A stretch of 64,000 bases of DNA, taken from Nocardioides luti (GTDB lineage: Bacteria > Actinomycetota > Actinomycetes > Propionibacteriales > Nocardioidaceae). A model generated the notes under the pieces. The model had not been told where the DNA came from. It did not search any database and worked only from the letters and a program-made list of their open reading frames with translations. The stretch lies in NCBI RefSeq assembly GCF_014212315.1, contig NZ_JACKXE010000001.1, positions 372,001 to 436,000 on the forward strand. The letters are read 5' to 3'. Made by a program: the position numbers and the translations under genes. This document shows positions 8,942-16,948 of this stretch, one piece after another (position 1 is the stretch's first letter; each line of letters starts with the position of its first letter).

Positions 8942-9840
8942 CGCTCGCCACCGCGGTCGGAGCGGATCTCGATGCTGTCCTCGGTCAGGGCCAGGCGGAC
9001 CCGGTGGGTCAGCGCCAGGGCCTCGCGGAACTCCCGCGGCACCTGGACACGACCGGCCCGGTCCATGACCGCGAACTCCTCGGCGATCCCGGGGACGCCC
9101 TCCGCCCCGTCGCTGCGCAGCACCTCGCTGCTGGTGCGGCCGTCCCGGATGGCGACCGTGCGCGCCACCTGGCCGCTCACGCCGGCGTCGTGGGTGACGA
9201 TGACGACCGTGGTCCCCCACTCGCGGTTGGCGGTCCGCAGCGCAGCGAACACCTCCTGGGCCGACGCGCTGTCGAGCTCACCGGTCGGCTCGTCGGTCAG
9301 GAGGACCTGGGGGCGGTTCGCGAGCGCGACGCAGATGGCCACCCGCTGCTGCTCCCCTCCGGACATCTGGTGCGGCTTCAGGTCGGTGCAGTGCTGCACG
9401 CCGAGGGTCTCGAACAGTTCCTCCGTGCGCTGCCGACGCTCACGGCGCGGCACGCCGGCGAAGCTCTGCGGGAGGTCGACGACCTGGGCGGCCGTGAGGT
9501 AGGGCACCAGGTTGCGGCTGCTCTGCTGCCGCACGAAGCCGACCACGTGCCGGCGGTAGTGGACGCGCTCGCGACGCGTCATGCCGAGCAGGTCGTGCCC
9601 GGCCACCCGGGCCCGCCCGGCGGTCGCCGCGTCGACGCCGGCGAGCACCTGGAGCAACGTCGACTTGCCGGACCCCGAGGCACCGACGATCGCCACCATC
9701 TCGCGGTCGTGCACCAGCAGGTCGAGGCCCTGCAGCGCCTGCACCTCGACGGTGTCGGTCTGGTAGACGCGCAGCAGGTTGTCGCACACGATGACCGCGT
9801 CGTGGCCGAACTCCTGCGCTCGCGCGCCCCCGTGTGCCAT
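8938..9840 (-). CDS. ABC transporter ATP-binding protein with AbrB-like C-terminal tail
   Basis: A 300-residue ATPase: Walker A GASGSGKST (about residues 53-61), signature MSGGEQQRVAI, Walker B VLLTDEPTGELD, H-loop VTHD. After the usual MacB-type core there are about 65 further residues ending in MDRAGRVQVPREFREAL and SIEIRSDRGGER, which read like a single SpoVT/AbrB swapped-hairpin half. That domain normally binds DNA or dimerises; here it may tether or regulate the ATPase. ATG 9840 follows GGAGGAGAG and is the operon's first gene. The 125 bp between this start and the hsaF stop presumably holds the operon promoter, which I could not place. Confidence 0.9.
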   Translation of the reverse strand: MAHGGARAQEFGHDAVIVCDNLLRVYQTDTVEVQALQGLDLLVHDREMVAIVGASGSGKSTLLQVLAGVDAATAGRARVAGHDLLGMTRRERVHYRRHVVGFVRQQSSRNLVPYLTAAQVVDLPQSFAGVPRRERRQRTEELFETLGVQHCTDLKPHQMSGGEQQRVAICVALANRPQVLLTDEPTGELDSASAQEVFAALRTANREWGTTVVIVTHDAGVSGQVARTVAIRDGRTSSEVLRSDGAEGVPGIAEEFAVMDRAGRVQVPREFREALALTHRVRLALTEDSIEIRSDRGGER

Positions 9841-9965
9841 GCCCTGCTCTCCTCCGTCCACCGATCTGGTCGGTGCGGGCCGCGCGCGGACTCCGGCCTC
9901 GCGACGAGACTGTACCCAGCGGCGGCCCCACCGTGGTCTCGATGCGGAGGCGTCGTGACGCGCTC

Positions 9966-11048
9966 CTAGGAGTTGGCCGCTTCCTTGTCCTGCTCGGCCT
10001 TGAGCATCAGCGCGATGTCGATGAGCTGGTCCTCCTGGCCGCCGATCAGCTTGCGGCGGCCGGCCTCGAGCAGGATCTTCGCGCCGGAGACGCCGTAGCG
10101 GTCGGCGGCGTTCCCGGCGTGCTTGAGGAACGAGGAGTACACCCCGGCGTACCCCATCATCAGCGTCATCCGGTCGAGCTGGCACTCCTCCGGCATCGCC
10201 GGCCTGATCACGTCCTCGGAGGCGTCGACGATCGTCAGGAAGTCGATGCCGGTGCGCCAGCCGAGCTTGTCGCAGACCCCGACGAACGCCTCGAGCGGCG
10301 TGTTGCCGGCGCCCGCGCCGAAGCGGCGGACCGAGCCGTCGATCTGGGTGGCGCCGGCGCGGGCCGCGATGACGGTGTTGGCGACGCCGAGGCCGAGGTT
10401 CTCGTGGCCGTGGAAGCCGACGCTGGCCTCGTGGCCGATCTCGGCGACCAGCGCCGCGACCCGGTCGGCGGTCTGCTCCATGACGAGGGCGCCGGCCGAG
10501 TCCACGACGTAGACGCACTGGCAGCCGGCGTCGACCATGGTGCGGGCCTGCCGCGCGAGCACCTCCGGCGGCTGGGTGTGGCTCATCATCAGGAAGCCGA
10601 CGGTCTCGAGGCCGAGCTCCCGGGCCAGCCCGAAGTGCTGGATCGAGGTGTCGGCCTCGGTGCAGTGCGTGGCGATCCGGCAGATCTCGCCGCCGTTGTC
10701 CTGCGCCGCGCGGATGTCGTCCTTGGTGCCGACCCCCGGCAGCATGAGGAAGGCGATCCGGGCGTTGACGGCCGTCTCCGCCGCGATCCGGATCAGCTCC
10801 TGCTCGGGCGTGCGGCTGAAGCCGTAGTTGAAGCTCGAGCCGCCCAGGCCGTCGCCGTGGGTCACCTCGATCACCGGCACGCCCGAGGCGTCCAGGGCCT
10901 CGACGATGTCGTGCACCTCCTGCGCGGTGAACTGGTGCCGCTTGTGGTGCGAGCCGTCGCGCAGGCAGGTGTCGGTCAGGCGCAGGTCGAGGTCGCCCCC
11001 GTGCGCGTCCTTCCACGTCCGGCTGAGCGTGTCACGGTCGGTGCTCAT
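9966..11048 (-). CDS. hsaF: 4-hydroxy-2-oxovalerate aldolase (steroid ring-derived dienoate branch)
   Basis: A 360-residue DRE-TIM-type aldolase: early [19 protein letters not shown] contains the DGSH metal/substrate motif of DmpG/BphI/HsaF, followed by [19 protein letters not shown] and [15 protein letters not shown] (His pair for the divalent metal). It cleaves 4-hydroxy-2-oxo acids to pyruvate and an aldehyde, which is channelled to the partner acylating dehydrogenase encoded just upstream (HsaG). It is the last gene of hsaE-hsaG-hsaF. The 54 bp before its ATG (11048) contains a copy of the GGTTGC-type repeat. Gene order and the KstR operator upstream of hsaE favour the cholesterol-pathway paralogue over a generic phenol or biphenyl one. 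Confidence 0.92.
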   Translation of the reverse strand: MSTDRDTLSRTWKDAHGGDLDLRLTDTCLRDGSHHKRHQFTAQEVHDIVEALDASGVPVIEVTHGDGLGGSSFNYGFSRTPEQELIRIAAETAVNARIAFLMLPGVGTKDDIRAAQDNGGEICRIATHCTEADTSIQHFGLARELGLETVGFLMMSHTQPPEVLARQARTMVDAGCQCVYVVDSAGALVMEQTADRVAALVAEIGHEASVGFHGHENLGLGVANTVIAARAGATQIDGSVRRFGAGAGNTPLEAFVGVCDKLGWRTGIDFLTIVDASEDVIRPAMPEECQLDRMTLMMGYAGVYSSFLKHAGNAADRYGVSGAKILLEAGRRKLIGGQEDQLIDIALMLKAEQDKEAANS

Positions 11049-11071
11049 GTCAGGTCCTGTCCTTCGGAGAA

Positions 11072-11113
11072 GTGGTTTCGAGACGGTCGCTGCGCGACCT
11101 CCTCAACCACCGG
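11072..11113. repeat. dispersed hairpin repeat, copy 1 (hsaG-hsaF gap)
   Basis: Begins GTGGTTTCGAGACGGTCGCT and ends in CTCCTCAACCACC, with an internal imperfect hairpin GGTCGCTGCGCGACC. The same element recurs at 12017 and, reversed and tandem, at 14601. Its right end supplies the TGA stop codon of hsaG. Confidence 0.75.
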
Positions 11114-12002
11114 TGCTCCGCGCGATGTTCTCGCCCACCTGGGTGGCGGCGGCGGTCATGATGTCGAGGTTGCCGGCGTACGGCGGGAGGAAGTCGCCCG
11201 CCCCCTCGACCTCGACGAAGATGCTCACCTTGGTCTGGCCCCGGGTCGCCGGCGACGGGTCGTCGATCTGCGGCTCCTGCAGCAGGCGGTAGCCGGGGAC
11301 GTACTCCTGCACGGCCTTCTCCATCGCGACGATCGAGGCGACGATCGCGTCCCGGTCGGCGTCCGGCCGGACGGCGCAGAAGATCGTGTCGCGCATGATC
11401 ATCGGCGGGTCGGCGGGGTTCAGGATGATGATCGCCTTGCCCTGCTCGGCGCCGCCGATCTCGCGGACCCCGCGGCTCGTCGTGCGGGTGAACTCGTCGA
11501 TGTTGGCGCGGGTGCCGGGCCCGGCGCTGACGCTGGCGACCGACGCGACGATCTCGGCGTACGACACCGTCGCGGCGCGCGAGACCGCCGCGACCATCGG
11601 GATCGTGGCCTGGCCGCCGCAGGTGATCATGTTGACATTCATCGCGCCGAGGTGGTCCTCGCCGTTGACCGGCGGGATCACGGCGGGGCCGACGGCGGCG
11701 GGCGTCAGGTCGATCGCCCGGATGCCGGCCTCCTCGTAGCGCGGGGCGTACTCGCGGTGCACGTAGGCCGAGGTCGCCTCGAAGATCAGGTCCGGCAGCA
11801 CGTCCTGCTTGAGCAGCCAGTCCACGCCCTCGTGGCTGGCCTCGAGCCCCTGCTCCTCGGCGAGGCGCAGCCCGTCGCTGGTCGGGTCGACGCCGATCAT
11901 CCAGCGCGGCTCGACGACGTCGCTGCGGAGCAGCTTGTACATCAGGTCGGTGCCGATGTTGCCGGGGCCGACGATGGCGGCGGTGAGCCGTTCGGTGGTC
12001 AT
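11103..12002 (-). CDS. hsaG: acylating acetaldehyde/propionaldehyde dehydrogenase
   Basis: A 299-residue protein with the N-terminal NAD-binding loop [15 protein letters not shown] and the catalytic cysteine in [13 protein letters not shown], the hallmarks of the DmpF/BphJ/HsaG family (usual length about 300). It oxidises the aldehyde released by HsaF to the acyl-CoA and works in a complex with it. The ATG at 12002 follows GAGAGGAAC closely. The final codons and stop (STGG then TGA) are written by the first bases of the dispersed repeat, so the original C-terminus may have been replaced. Middle gene of the KstR-controlled hsaEGF operon. Confidence 0.93.
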   Translation of the reverse strand: MTTERLTAAIVGPGNIGTDLMYKLLRSDVVEPRWMIGVDPTSDGLRLAEEQGLEASHEGVDWLLKQDVLPDLIFEATSAYVHREYAPRYEEAGIRAIDLTPAAVGPAVIPPVNGEDHLGAMNVNMITCGGQATIPMVAAVSRAATVSYAEIVASVASVSAGPGTRANIDEFTRTTSRGVREIGGAEQGKAIIILNPADPPMIMRDTIFCAVRPDADRDAIVASIVAMEKAVQEYVPGYRLLQEPQIDDPSPATRGQTKVSIFVEVEGAGDFLPPYAGNLDIMTAAATQVGENIARSTGG

Positions 12003-12016
12003 CGGGTTCCTCTCAC

Positions 12017-12060
12017 GGGGTCTCGAGACGGTTGCTGCGCAACCTCCTCGACCACCGACG
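12017..12060. repeat. dispersed hairpin repeat, copy 2 (hsaE-hsaG gap)
   Basis: Reads GGGGTCTCGAGACGGTTGCT and continues to CTCCTCGACCACCGAC, containing the perfect hairpin GGTTGCTGCGCAACC. It fills almost the entire gap between hsaE and hsaG, like copy 1 in the next gap. Confidence 0.75.
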
Positions 12061-12061
12061 G

Positions 12062-12850
12062 TCAGTCGGTGAAGGACAGGCGGACGGTGCCGAGACCGTC
12101 GAGGACGGCCTCGAAGTCGTCGCCGGGGCGGACGTCGATCGCGCGGTGCACGCTGCCGGGCAGGATCACGTTGCCGGCCTCGAGGGTGACCCCGAAGGTC
12201 GCGACCTTGCGGGCCAGCCAGGCCACCGCCGTCACGGGGTTGCCGAGAACGGCGTCGGAGCGGCCCTCGGCGACCTGCTCGCCGTTGCGGGTGAGCCGGG
12301 CCTCGATCGAGCGGAGGTCGAGGTCGGCGGGCTTCACGCGGTCCGGGCCGAGCACGTAGCCGGCCGAGCTCGCGTTGTCGGCGATGGTGTCGCCGATCCG
12401 GATGTCCCAGTCGCGGATCCGGCTGTCGATCAGCTCGATCGCCGGCGCGACCGCCTCGGTGGCGGCGAGCACGTCGTCCTCGGTGCAGCCCTCGCCCGGC
12501 AGGTCGGCGCCGAGGACGAAGCCGACCTCGACCTCGACGCGCGGGTAGCAGTACCGCCCGGCACTGACAGGCCGGTCCTCGGAGACGGCCATGTCCGAGA
12601 GCAGGTGGCCGTAGTCCGGCTCGTCGACGCCCATCATCTCCTGCATGGCGCGCGAGGAGAGCCCGACCTTGTGCCCGTGCACGGTGGCGCCGGTCGCGAG
12701 CCGGCGCCGGATGTTGAGCAGCTGCACCTCGTAGGCGTCGACGACGTCGATCTCCGGCCAGGTCTCCCGCAGCGGCGGGATCGGGCGGCGGTCGCGCTCG
12801 GCGGCGGCCAGGGCGGCCGCGACCTCGCGTCGTACGTCGTCGGAGAGCAT
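12062..12850 (-). CDS. hsaE: 2-hydroxypenta-2,4-dienoate (2-keto-4-pentenoate) hydratase
   Basis: A 262-residue member of the MhpD/HsaE hydratase family, with the characteristic stretches [36 protein letters not shown] and [14 protein letters not shown]. It adds water to the 2-hydroxy-dienoate produced by ring cleavage and feeds HsaF. Two in-frame ATGs are possible, 12859 and 12850. I choose 12850 because TAGTAT at 12863-12858 then sits exactly 7 nt upstream, the leaderless spacing seen throughout this window. The operator at 12862-12875 overlaps that -10 box. First gene of the operon. Confidence 0.92.
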   Translation of the reverse strand: MLSDDVRREVAAALAAAERDRRPIPPLRETWPEIDVVDAYEVQLLNIRRRLATGATVHGHKVGLSSRAMQEMMGVDEPDYGHLLSDMAVSEDRPVSAGRYCYPRVEVEVGFVLGADLPGEGCTEDDVLAATEAVAPAIELIDSRIRDWDIRIGDTIADNASSAGYVLGPDRVKPADLDLRSIEARLTRNGEQVAEGRSDAVLGNPVTAVAWLARKVATFGVTLEAGNVILPGSVHRAIDVRPGDDFEAVLDGLGTVRLSFTD

Positions 12851-12857
12851 GGCCGCC

Positions 12858-12877
12858 ATACTAGAACCTGTTACAGT
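12858..12877. promoter_or_regulatory. KstR operator in the hsaE / kstD divergent promoter
   Basis: Bases 12862-12875, TAGAACCTGTTACA, fit the KstR consensus TnnAACnnGTTnnA perfectly. A minus-strand -10 box TAGTAT (12863-12858) and a plus-strand candidate TACAGT (12872-12877) overlap the two ends, so one bound repressor would shut both arms. In mycobacteria KstR is released by CoA thioesters of cholesterol side-chain intermediates. Confidence 0.85.
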
Positions 12878-12885
12878 TCTGCGCC

Positions 12886-14763
12886 ATGAGTGGGTCTCGA
12901 CAAGCTCGACCGACGAGTGCTGCGCAGCCGCGACCAGTGAGCAGCACGTCCGCCCTGCCGGCCGAGGTCGACGTCGTGGTGGTGGGTGCCGGAGGGGCCG
13001 GGATGACGGCCGCCCTGGCGGCCCGGACGCACGGCCTGGACACGGTCCTGCTCGAGAAGAGCGCCTACTTCGGCGGCTCCACCGCGCGCAGCGGCGGGGG
13101 CGTCTGGATCCCGGGCAACTACGCGCTGCGCGACGCCGGGCAAGCCGACGCCGCCGAGGAGTCCAAGCGCTACCTCGACGCGATCGTCGGCGACGTGGTG
13201 CCCAAGGTCCGTCGCGACACCTACGTCGACCGCGGTCCCGAGGTGATGGACTTCCTCCGCGCGCGCACGCCGGTGCGCTTCGCATGGGTGCCGCAGTACG
13301 CCGACTACCACCCCGAGGCGCCGGGCGGCCGCGCCGCCGGTCGCAGCGTCGAGCCGGTCCCGCTGGACGCGAGCTTCCTCGGCGACGAGCTCGAGCACCT
13401 GCACCCGGCGTACACCAAGGCGCCCGCGAACCTGATCGTCACGCAGGCCGACTTCCGCAAGATCAGCCTCGGGCTGCGCACCGTCCGCGGGCCGCTGACG
13501 ATGGCCAAGGTGCTGCTCAAGCGGGTGCTGAGCGGGCTGCGCGGCCGGAAGATGTACGCGATGGGCAACGCGCTCGCGATCGGGCTGCGCCAGGGCCTGC
13601 GCGACGCGGGCGTGCCGCTGCACTACGAGACCGAGCTCCGCGACCTGGTGATCGAGGACGGCCGGGTCGTCGGCGTGCGCGTGCTCCGCGACGGCGTCGA
13701 GCAGTTCGTGCGGGCCCGCCGTGGGGTGATCCTCGGCAGCGGCGGCTTCGAGAAGAACCTCGAGATGCGCGAGAAGCACCAGCCGCACCCGACGTCGGTC
13801 GACTGGACGACCGGCTCGCAGTTCAACACCGGCGGCGGCGTGCTCGCCGGCATCGCCGCGGGCGCCGACACCGACCTGCTCGACGACGCCTGGTGGGGGC
13901 CGACGATCCCGCTGCCGTCGGGGCCGTGGTTCTGCCTCGCCGAGCGCAACCTGCCCGGCTCGATCATCGTGAACGCCGCGGGCAAGAGGTACATGAACGA
14001 GGCGCTGCCGTACGTCGAGGCCGTCCACGAGATCTACGCCGGCGAGGCGACCGGTGTCTCGCACGTGCCGTCCTGGCTGGTGATGGACCAGCGCTACCGC
14101 AACCGCTACCTCTTCGCCGGACTGTCGCCCCGGCAGCCGTTCCCCGGGCGCTGGTACAAGTCCGGCACGGTCGTGAAGGGCGCCACCCTCGACGAGCTGG
14201 CCGCCGCCATCGAGGTGCCGCCCTCGGCCCTCGAGGAGACCGTCGAGCGCTTCAACGGCTTCGCCCGCTCCGGTGTCGACGCCGACTTCCACCGCGGCGA
14301 GAGCGCCTACGACCAGTACTACTCCGACCCCACCGTGAAGCCGAACCCGTCGCTGCACGTCATCGACCAGGGCCCGTTCTACGCCGTGAAGATCGTCCCC
14401 GGCGACCTCGGCACCAAGGGCGGGCTGGTCACCGACGAGCGCGCCCGCGTGCTCCGCGCGGACGGCTCGGTCATCCCCGGCCTCTACGCCGCGGGCAACG
14501 TCTCGTCCGCCGTGATGGGGCGGACCTACGCCGGCCCCGGCGCCACCATCGGCCCGGCGCTGACCTTCGGCTACCTCGCCGCCGAGGACATCGCCACGTC
14601 GGTGGTCGAGGAGGTTGCGCAGCAACGTACGCCGGGGGTTGAGGAGGTTGCGCAGCAACCGCCCCCGGTGGTTGAGGAGGTTGCGCAGCAACCGCCGCCG
14701 GTGGTTGAGGAGGTTGCGCAGCAACCGTCTCGAAACCACCCCGACGACACCGGAGCGGCCTGA
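12886..14763 (+). CDS. kstD: 3-ketosteroid delta1-dehydrogenase with repeat-derived tail
   Basis: FAD-dependent dehydrogenase introducing the C1-C2 double bond in the steroid A ring. The FAD loop VVVGAGGAGM (31-40) and ARSGGGVWIPGN are typical; GRTYAGPGATIG supplies the catalytic Tyr548 and Gly552, equivalent to Tyr487/Gly491 of the Rhodococcus enzyme, and the second tyrosine is in NEALPYVEA. Known KstDs have about 510-565 residues; this one has 625. The excess is an N-terminal stretch overlapping a repeat-like sequence and a C-terminal tail of four 11-residue units ([11 protein letters not shown]) translated from tandem genomic repeats. A GTG at 12937 is an alternative start. Its stop overlaps the next gene by one base (TGATG). 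Confidence 0.93.
   Translation: MSGSRQARPTSAAQPRPVSSTSALPAEVDVVVVGAGGAGMTAALAARTHGLDTVLLEKSAYFGGSTARSGGGVWIPGNYALRDAGQADAAEESKRYLDAIVGDVVPKVRRDTYVDRGPEVMDFLRARTPVRFAWVPQYADYHPEAPGGRAAGRSVEPVPLDASFLGDELEHLHPAYTKAPANLIVTQADFRKISLGLRTVRGPLTMAKVLLKRVLSGLRGRKMYAMGNALAIGLRQGLRDAGVPLHYETELRDLVIEDGRVVGVRVLRDGVEQFVRARRGVILGSGGFEKNLEMREKHQPHPTSVDWTTGSQFNTGGGVLAGIAAGADTDLLDDAWWGPTIPLPSGPWFCLAERNLPGSIIVNAAGKRYMNEALPYVEAVHEIYAGEATGVSHVPSWLVMDQRYRNRYLFAGLSPRQPFPGRWYKSGTVVKGATLDELAAAIEVPPSALEETVERFNGFARSGVDADFHRGESAYDQYYSDPTVKPNPSLHVIDQGPFYAVKIVPGDLGTKGGLVTDERARVLRADGSVIPGLYAAGNVSSAVMGRTYAGPGATIGPALTFGYLAAEDIATSVVEEVAQQRTPGVEEVAQQPPPVVEEVAQQPPPVVEEVAQQPSRNHPDDTGAA
14601..14740. repeat. tandem hairpin repeats inside the kstD 3' end
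   Basis: Four head-to-tail copies of a unit of about 33 bp centred on GGTTGCGCAGCAACC, followed by CTCGAAACCACC, in reverse orientation to the copies at 11072 and 12017. They are in frame with kstD and encode its last about 48 residues. The first unit is slightly diverged (GCAACGT). Confidence 0.85.
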
Positions 14764-15644
14764 TGCCCATCGACCCGTCCGTCGCGGTCGGTGCCGATCT
14801 CGGCGCCGTGGACTTCTCGTGGGACGAGAGCGACGTGCTGCTCTACCACCTCGCCGTCGGCGCGGGCTCGCGTCCGGGCGACAACCTCTCCCCCGCCGCC
14901 CTGCGCTGGACGCTGGACGGCCCCGGGCTGCAGGTGCTGCCGTCGTTCGGCGTCGTGGCGCCGACCTTCCACATGACCGACCCGCCGCCGCTGGACCTGC
15001 CGGGGTGCGACATCAACCTCGCCCAGGTCGTGCACGGGTCGCAGTCGGTCACGCTGCACGGCCCGATCCCCACCTCGGGGTCCGGGACCGTCCGCACGCG
15101 GATCAGCGAGGTCTGGGACAAGGGCAAGGCCGCGGTGATCTGGCAGGAGGGCGTCGCGACGGCGGCGGACGGCGCGGAGCTTTGGACCACCCGCTCGTCG
15201 ATCTTCGTGCGCGGCGAGGGCGGCTGGGGCGGCGACCGCGGCTCCTCGTCGCCGGTCCCGCTGCCCGAGCGCACCCCGGACACGGAGACGACGTACGACG
15301 TCACGCCCCAGCAGGCGCTGCTCTACCGCCTGTGCGGCGACCGGAACCCGCTCCACGCGGACCCGTCGTTCGCCGAGGTGGCCGGCTTCCCGGCGCCGAT
15401 CCTGCACGGGCTGTGCTCGTACGGCATCGTGCTGCGCACGCTGACCGACGAGCTGCTCGACGGCGACGCCGCGCGGGTCGGGGGCTTCGCGGTGAAGTTC
15501 GCCGGCGTGGTCTTCCCCGGGGAGTCGATCCGGGTGCGCGGCTGGGTCGAGGACGGCCGGATCGTCGCCTCGGCGACCGTCGCCGGGTCCGGTGACCGCG
15601 ACGGCGCCCCGGTGCTCGGCGACGTGGTGCTCGACCTGGCCTGA
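14763..15644 (+). CDS. chsH3: double-hotdog MaoC-type enoyl-CoA hydratase
   Basis: A 293-residue MaoC/MFE-2 hydratase-2 protein. The C-terminal hotdog carries the hydratase motif GDRNPLHADPSFAEVAGF with catalytic Asp193 and His198, followed by PILHGLCSYGI; the N-terminal hotdog lacks it, as usual for this class. Position directly after kstD matches Rv3538 of M. tuberculosis, a hydratase of steroid side-chain beta-oxidation, and I take the symbol from that synteny. ATG 14763 overlaps the kstD TGA by one base, so it is coupled to a messenger segment full of hairpins. Substrate is inferred, not shown. Confidence 0.85.
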   Translation: MPIDPSVAVGADLGAVDFSWDESDVLLYHLAVGAGSRPGDNLSPAALRWTLDGPGLQVLPSFGVVAPTFHMTDPPPLDLPGCDINLAQVVHGSQSVTLHGPIPTSGSGTVRTRISEVWDKGKAAVIWQEGVATAADGAELWTTRSSIFVRGEGGWGGDRGSSSPVPLPERTPDTETTYDVTPQQALLYRLCGDRNPLHADPSFAEVAGFPAPILHGLCSYGIVLRTLTDELLDGDAARVGGFAVKFAGVVFPGESIRVRGWVEDGRIVASATVAGSGDRDGAPVLGDVVLDLA

Positions 15645-15660
15645 CGCGGCACCCGCGAGC

Positions 15661-16935
15661 TCAGGACGGCTTGCGGGCCAGGACGTAGAGCCGCTCGGTG
15701 GACTCGTCGCGGGCGGCGAGGGCGCCGCGGTGGTACCACTCCAGGTCGACCAGCCCGGCCGCCTCGACGAGCCGGCGGATCTCGGCCGGGTCGTGCAGCA
15801 CGAAGTCGAGGTCGATCTCGTGGTCGAACCAGTCGTCGGCGTGCCGGACCTCGGCACCGACGTGCAGCGCAAGCACCAGCAGGCCGCCCGGGGCGAGTGG
15901 CCTCGCCAGCGCGGCGAGGGCGCCGGGCAGCTCGGAGGAGGCGAGGTGGATGAGGGAGTACCACGCCAGCACCGCCGCCCAGCCCGCACTGGTCGTCGGG
16001 CGCATCAGCCGCCGCAGGTCGCCGACCTCGTAGCGACCTCCGGGGAATCGCCGCTGCGCCTCGGCGACCATCGCCGGGGAAAGGTCGATGCCGGTCGCGT
16101 CGGCACCGGCGGCGGCGAGGTACGCCGTCACGTGGCCCGGCCCGGTGCCCACCTCGACCACGGGGTCGCTGCCGGCGGCGGCCGCCACGCTGTCCAGCAG
16201 CCACCGCTCGAAGGGCAGCTCCTGGAGCTCGTCGGCCAGCCGCTCGGCGTACGTCGCCGCGACGGCGTCGTACGACGACCGGACGCGGGCGTCGCGGGCC
16301 TCGGCACCGTCGGCGAGCACGCTCTCCCGGTCGACCGCGGCCGCGGCGCCGGCCCCACCGCCCGCACCGCCCGCACCGCCGCCGGCGGGGCCGACCTCGA
16401 CCGGCCCGAGCAGGTGCACCCAGCGGTTGTCCTGCTGGCCGGCCTGGCGCGGCAGCTCGCGGACCAGCGGGCCGAGGGGCGCGTCCCGGGCCGCCAGGCG
16501 AGCCAGGCAGGCCTCGACCTCGTGCCGGTCGGCGAACGGGTGCAGCCTCTCGGTCCGGGTCCTCAGCGCGCCGGGCGCCTGCGGGCCGCGCAGCAGCAGC
16601 ACGGTGACCAGCGCGCGCTCGTCGTCGGCGAGGTCGAGCAGCTCGGCGAGGACCTGGTGGTACTTCAGCGTCCGCCGCCCGCGGTCGGCCCACACGACCC
16701 GGACCAGCTCGCGGGTCCGCAGGCGCTTCACGATCGCCTCGATGTCGGCCTCGGACCAGTCGACAACCGGCTCACGGCTGCTGGTCTGGTTGCAGGCGCC
16801 CCGGAGCCCCGACAGCGACAGCGGGTAGGACGCCGGGACGGTGCGCTCCTTCTCCAGCAGCGCGCCGAGCACCCGCTGCTCCTCGGCGTCCAGCACGGGG
16901 AGCACAGCAGGTGCGGAGACAGTCGGGTCGGCCAT
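15661..16935 (-). CDS. YceH (DUF480) - SAM methyltransferase fusion
   Basis: A 424-residue two-domain protein. Residues about 10-190 match the winged-helix DUF480/YceH family (LDAEEQRVLGALLEKERTVP, SGLRGACNQTSSREPVVDW, VLLLRGPQAPGALRTRTERL). After a glycine/alanine-rich linker, residues about 225-424 are a class I methyltransferase with motif I VVEVGTGPGHVTAYLAAAG and acidic ATGIDLS. Each part is a separate protein in many bacteria. The start at 16935 sits 7 nt after TAGGGT. That box contains the stop codon of the upstream phosphotransferase gene, so the two genes abut with 10 bp between them. Target of methylation is unknown. Confidence 0.87.
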   Translation of the reverse strand: MADPTVSAPAVLPVLDAEEQRVLGALLEKERTVPASYPLSLSGLRGACNQTSSREPVVDWSEADIEAIVKRLRTRELVRVVWADRGRRTLKYHQVLAELLDLADDERALVTVLLLRGPQAPGALRTRTERLHPFADRHEVEACLARLAARDAPLGPLVRELPRQAGQQDNRWVHLLGPVEVGPAGGGAGGAGGGAGAAAAVDRESVLADGAEARDARVRSSYDAVAATYAERLADELQELPFERWLLDSVAAAAGSDPVVEVGTGPGHVTAYLAAAGADATGIDLSPAMVAEAQRRFPGGRYEVGDLRRLMRPTTSAGWAAVLAWYSLIHLASSELPGALAALARPLAPGGLLVLALHVGAEVRHADDWFDHEIDLDFVLHDPAEIRRLVEAAGLVDLEWYHRGALAARDESTERLYVLARKPS

Positions 16936-16942
16936 GGGCGCG

Positions 16943-16948
16943 ACCCTA
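16943..16948 (-). promoter_or_regulatory. leaderless -10 box for the YceH-methyltransferase gene
   Basis: TAGGGT ends 7 nt before the ATG at 16935. Its TAG is also the stop codon of the upstream gene. Confidence 0.6.

Noticed and set aside
12889..12936. Repeat-like sequence at the kstD 5' end (GTCTCGACAAGCTCGACC)
   Set aside because: Resembles another dispersed element but only one copy was seen in the window, so it is not listed as a repeat.
12871..14739. Minus-strand open frame of 622 codons over kstD
   Set aside because: Antisense shadow, including the repeat tail read in reverse; no coherent domain.
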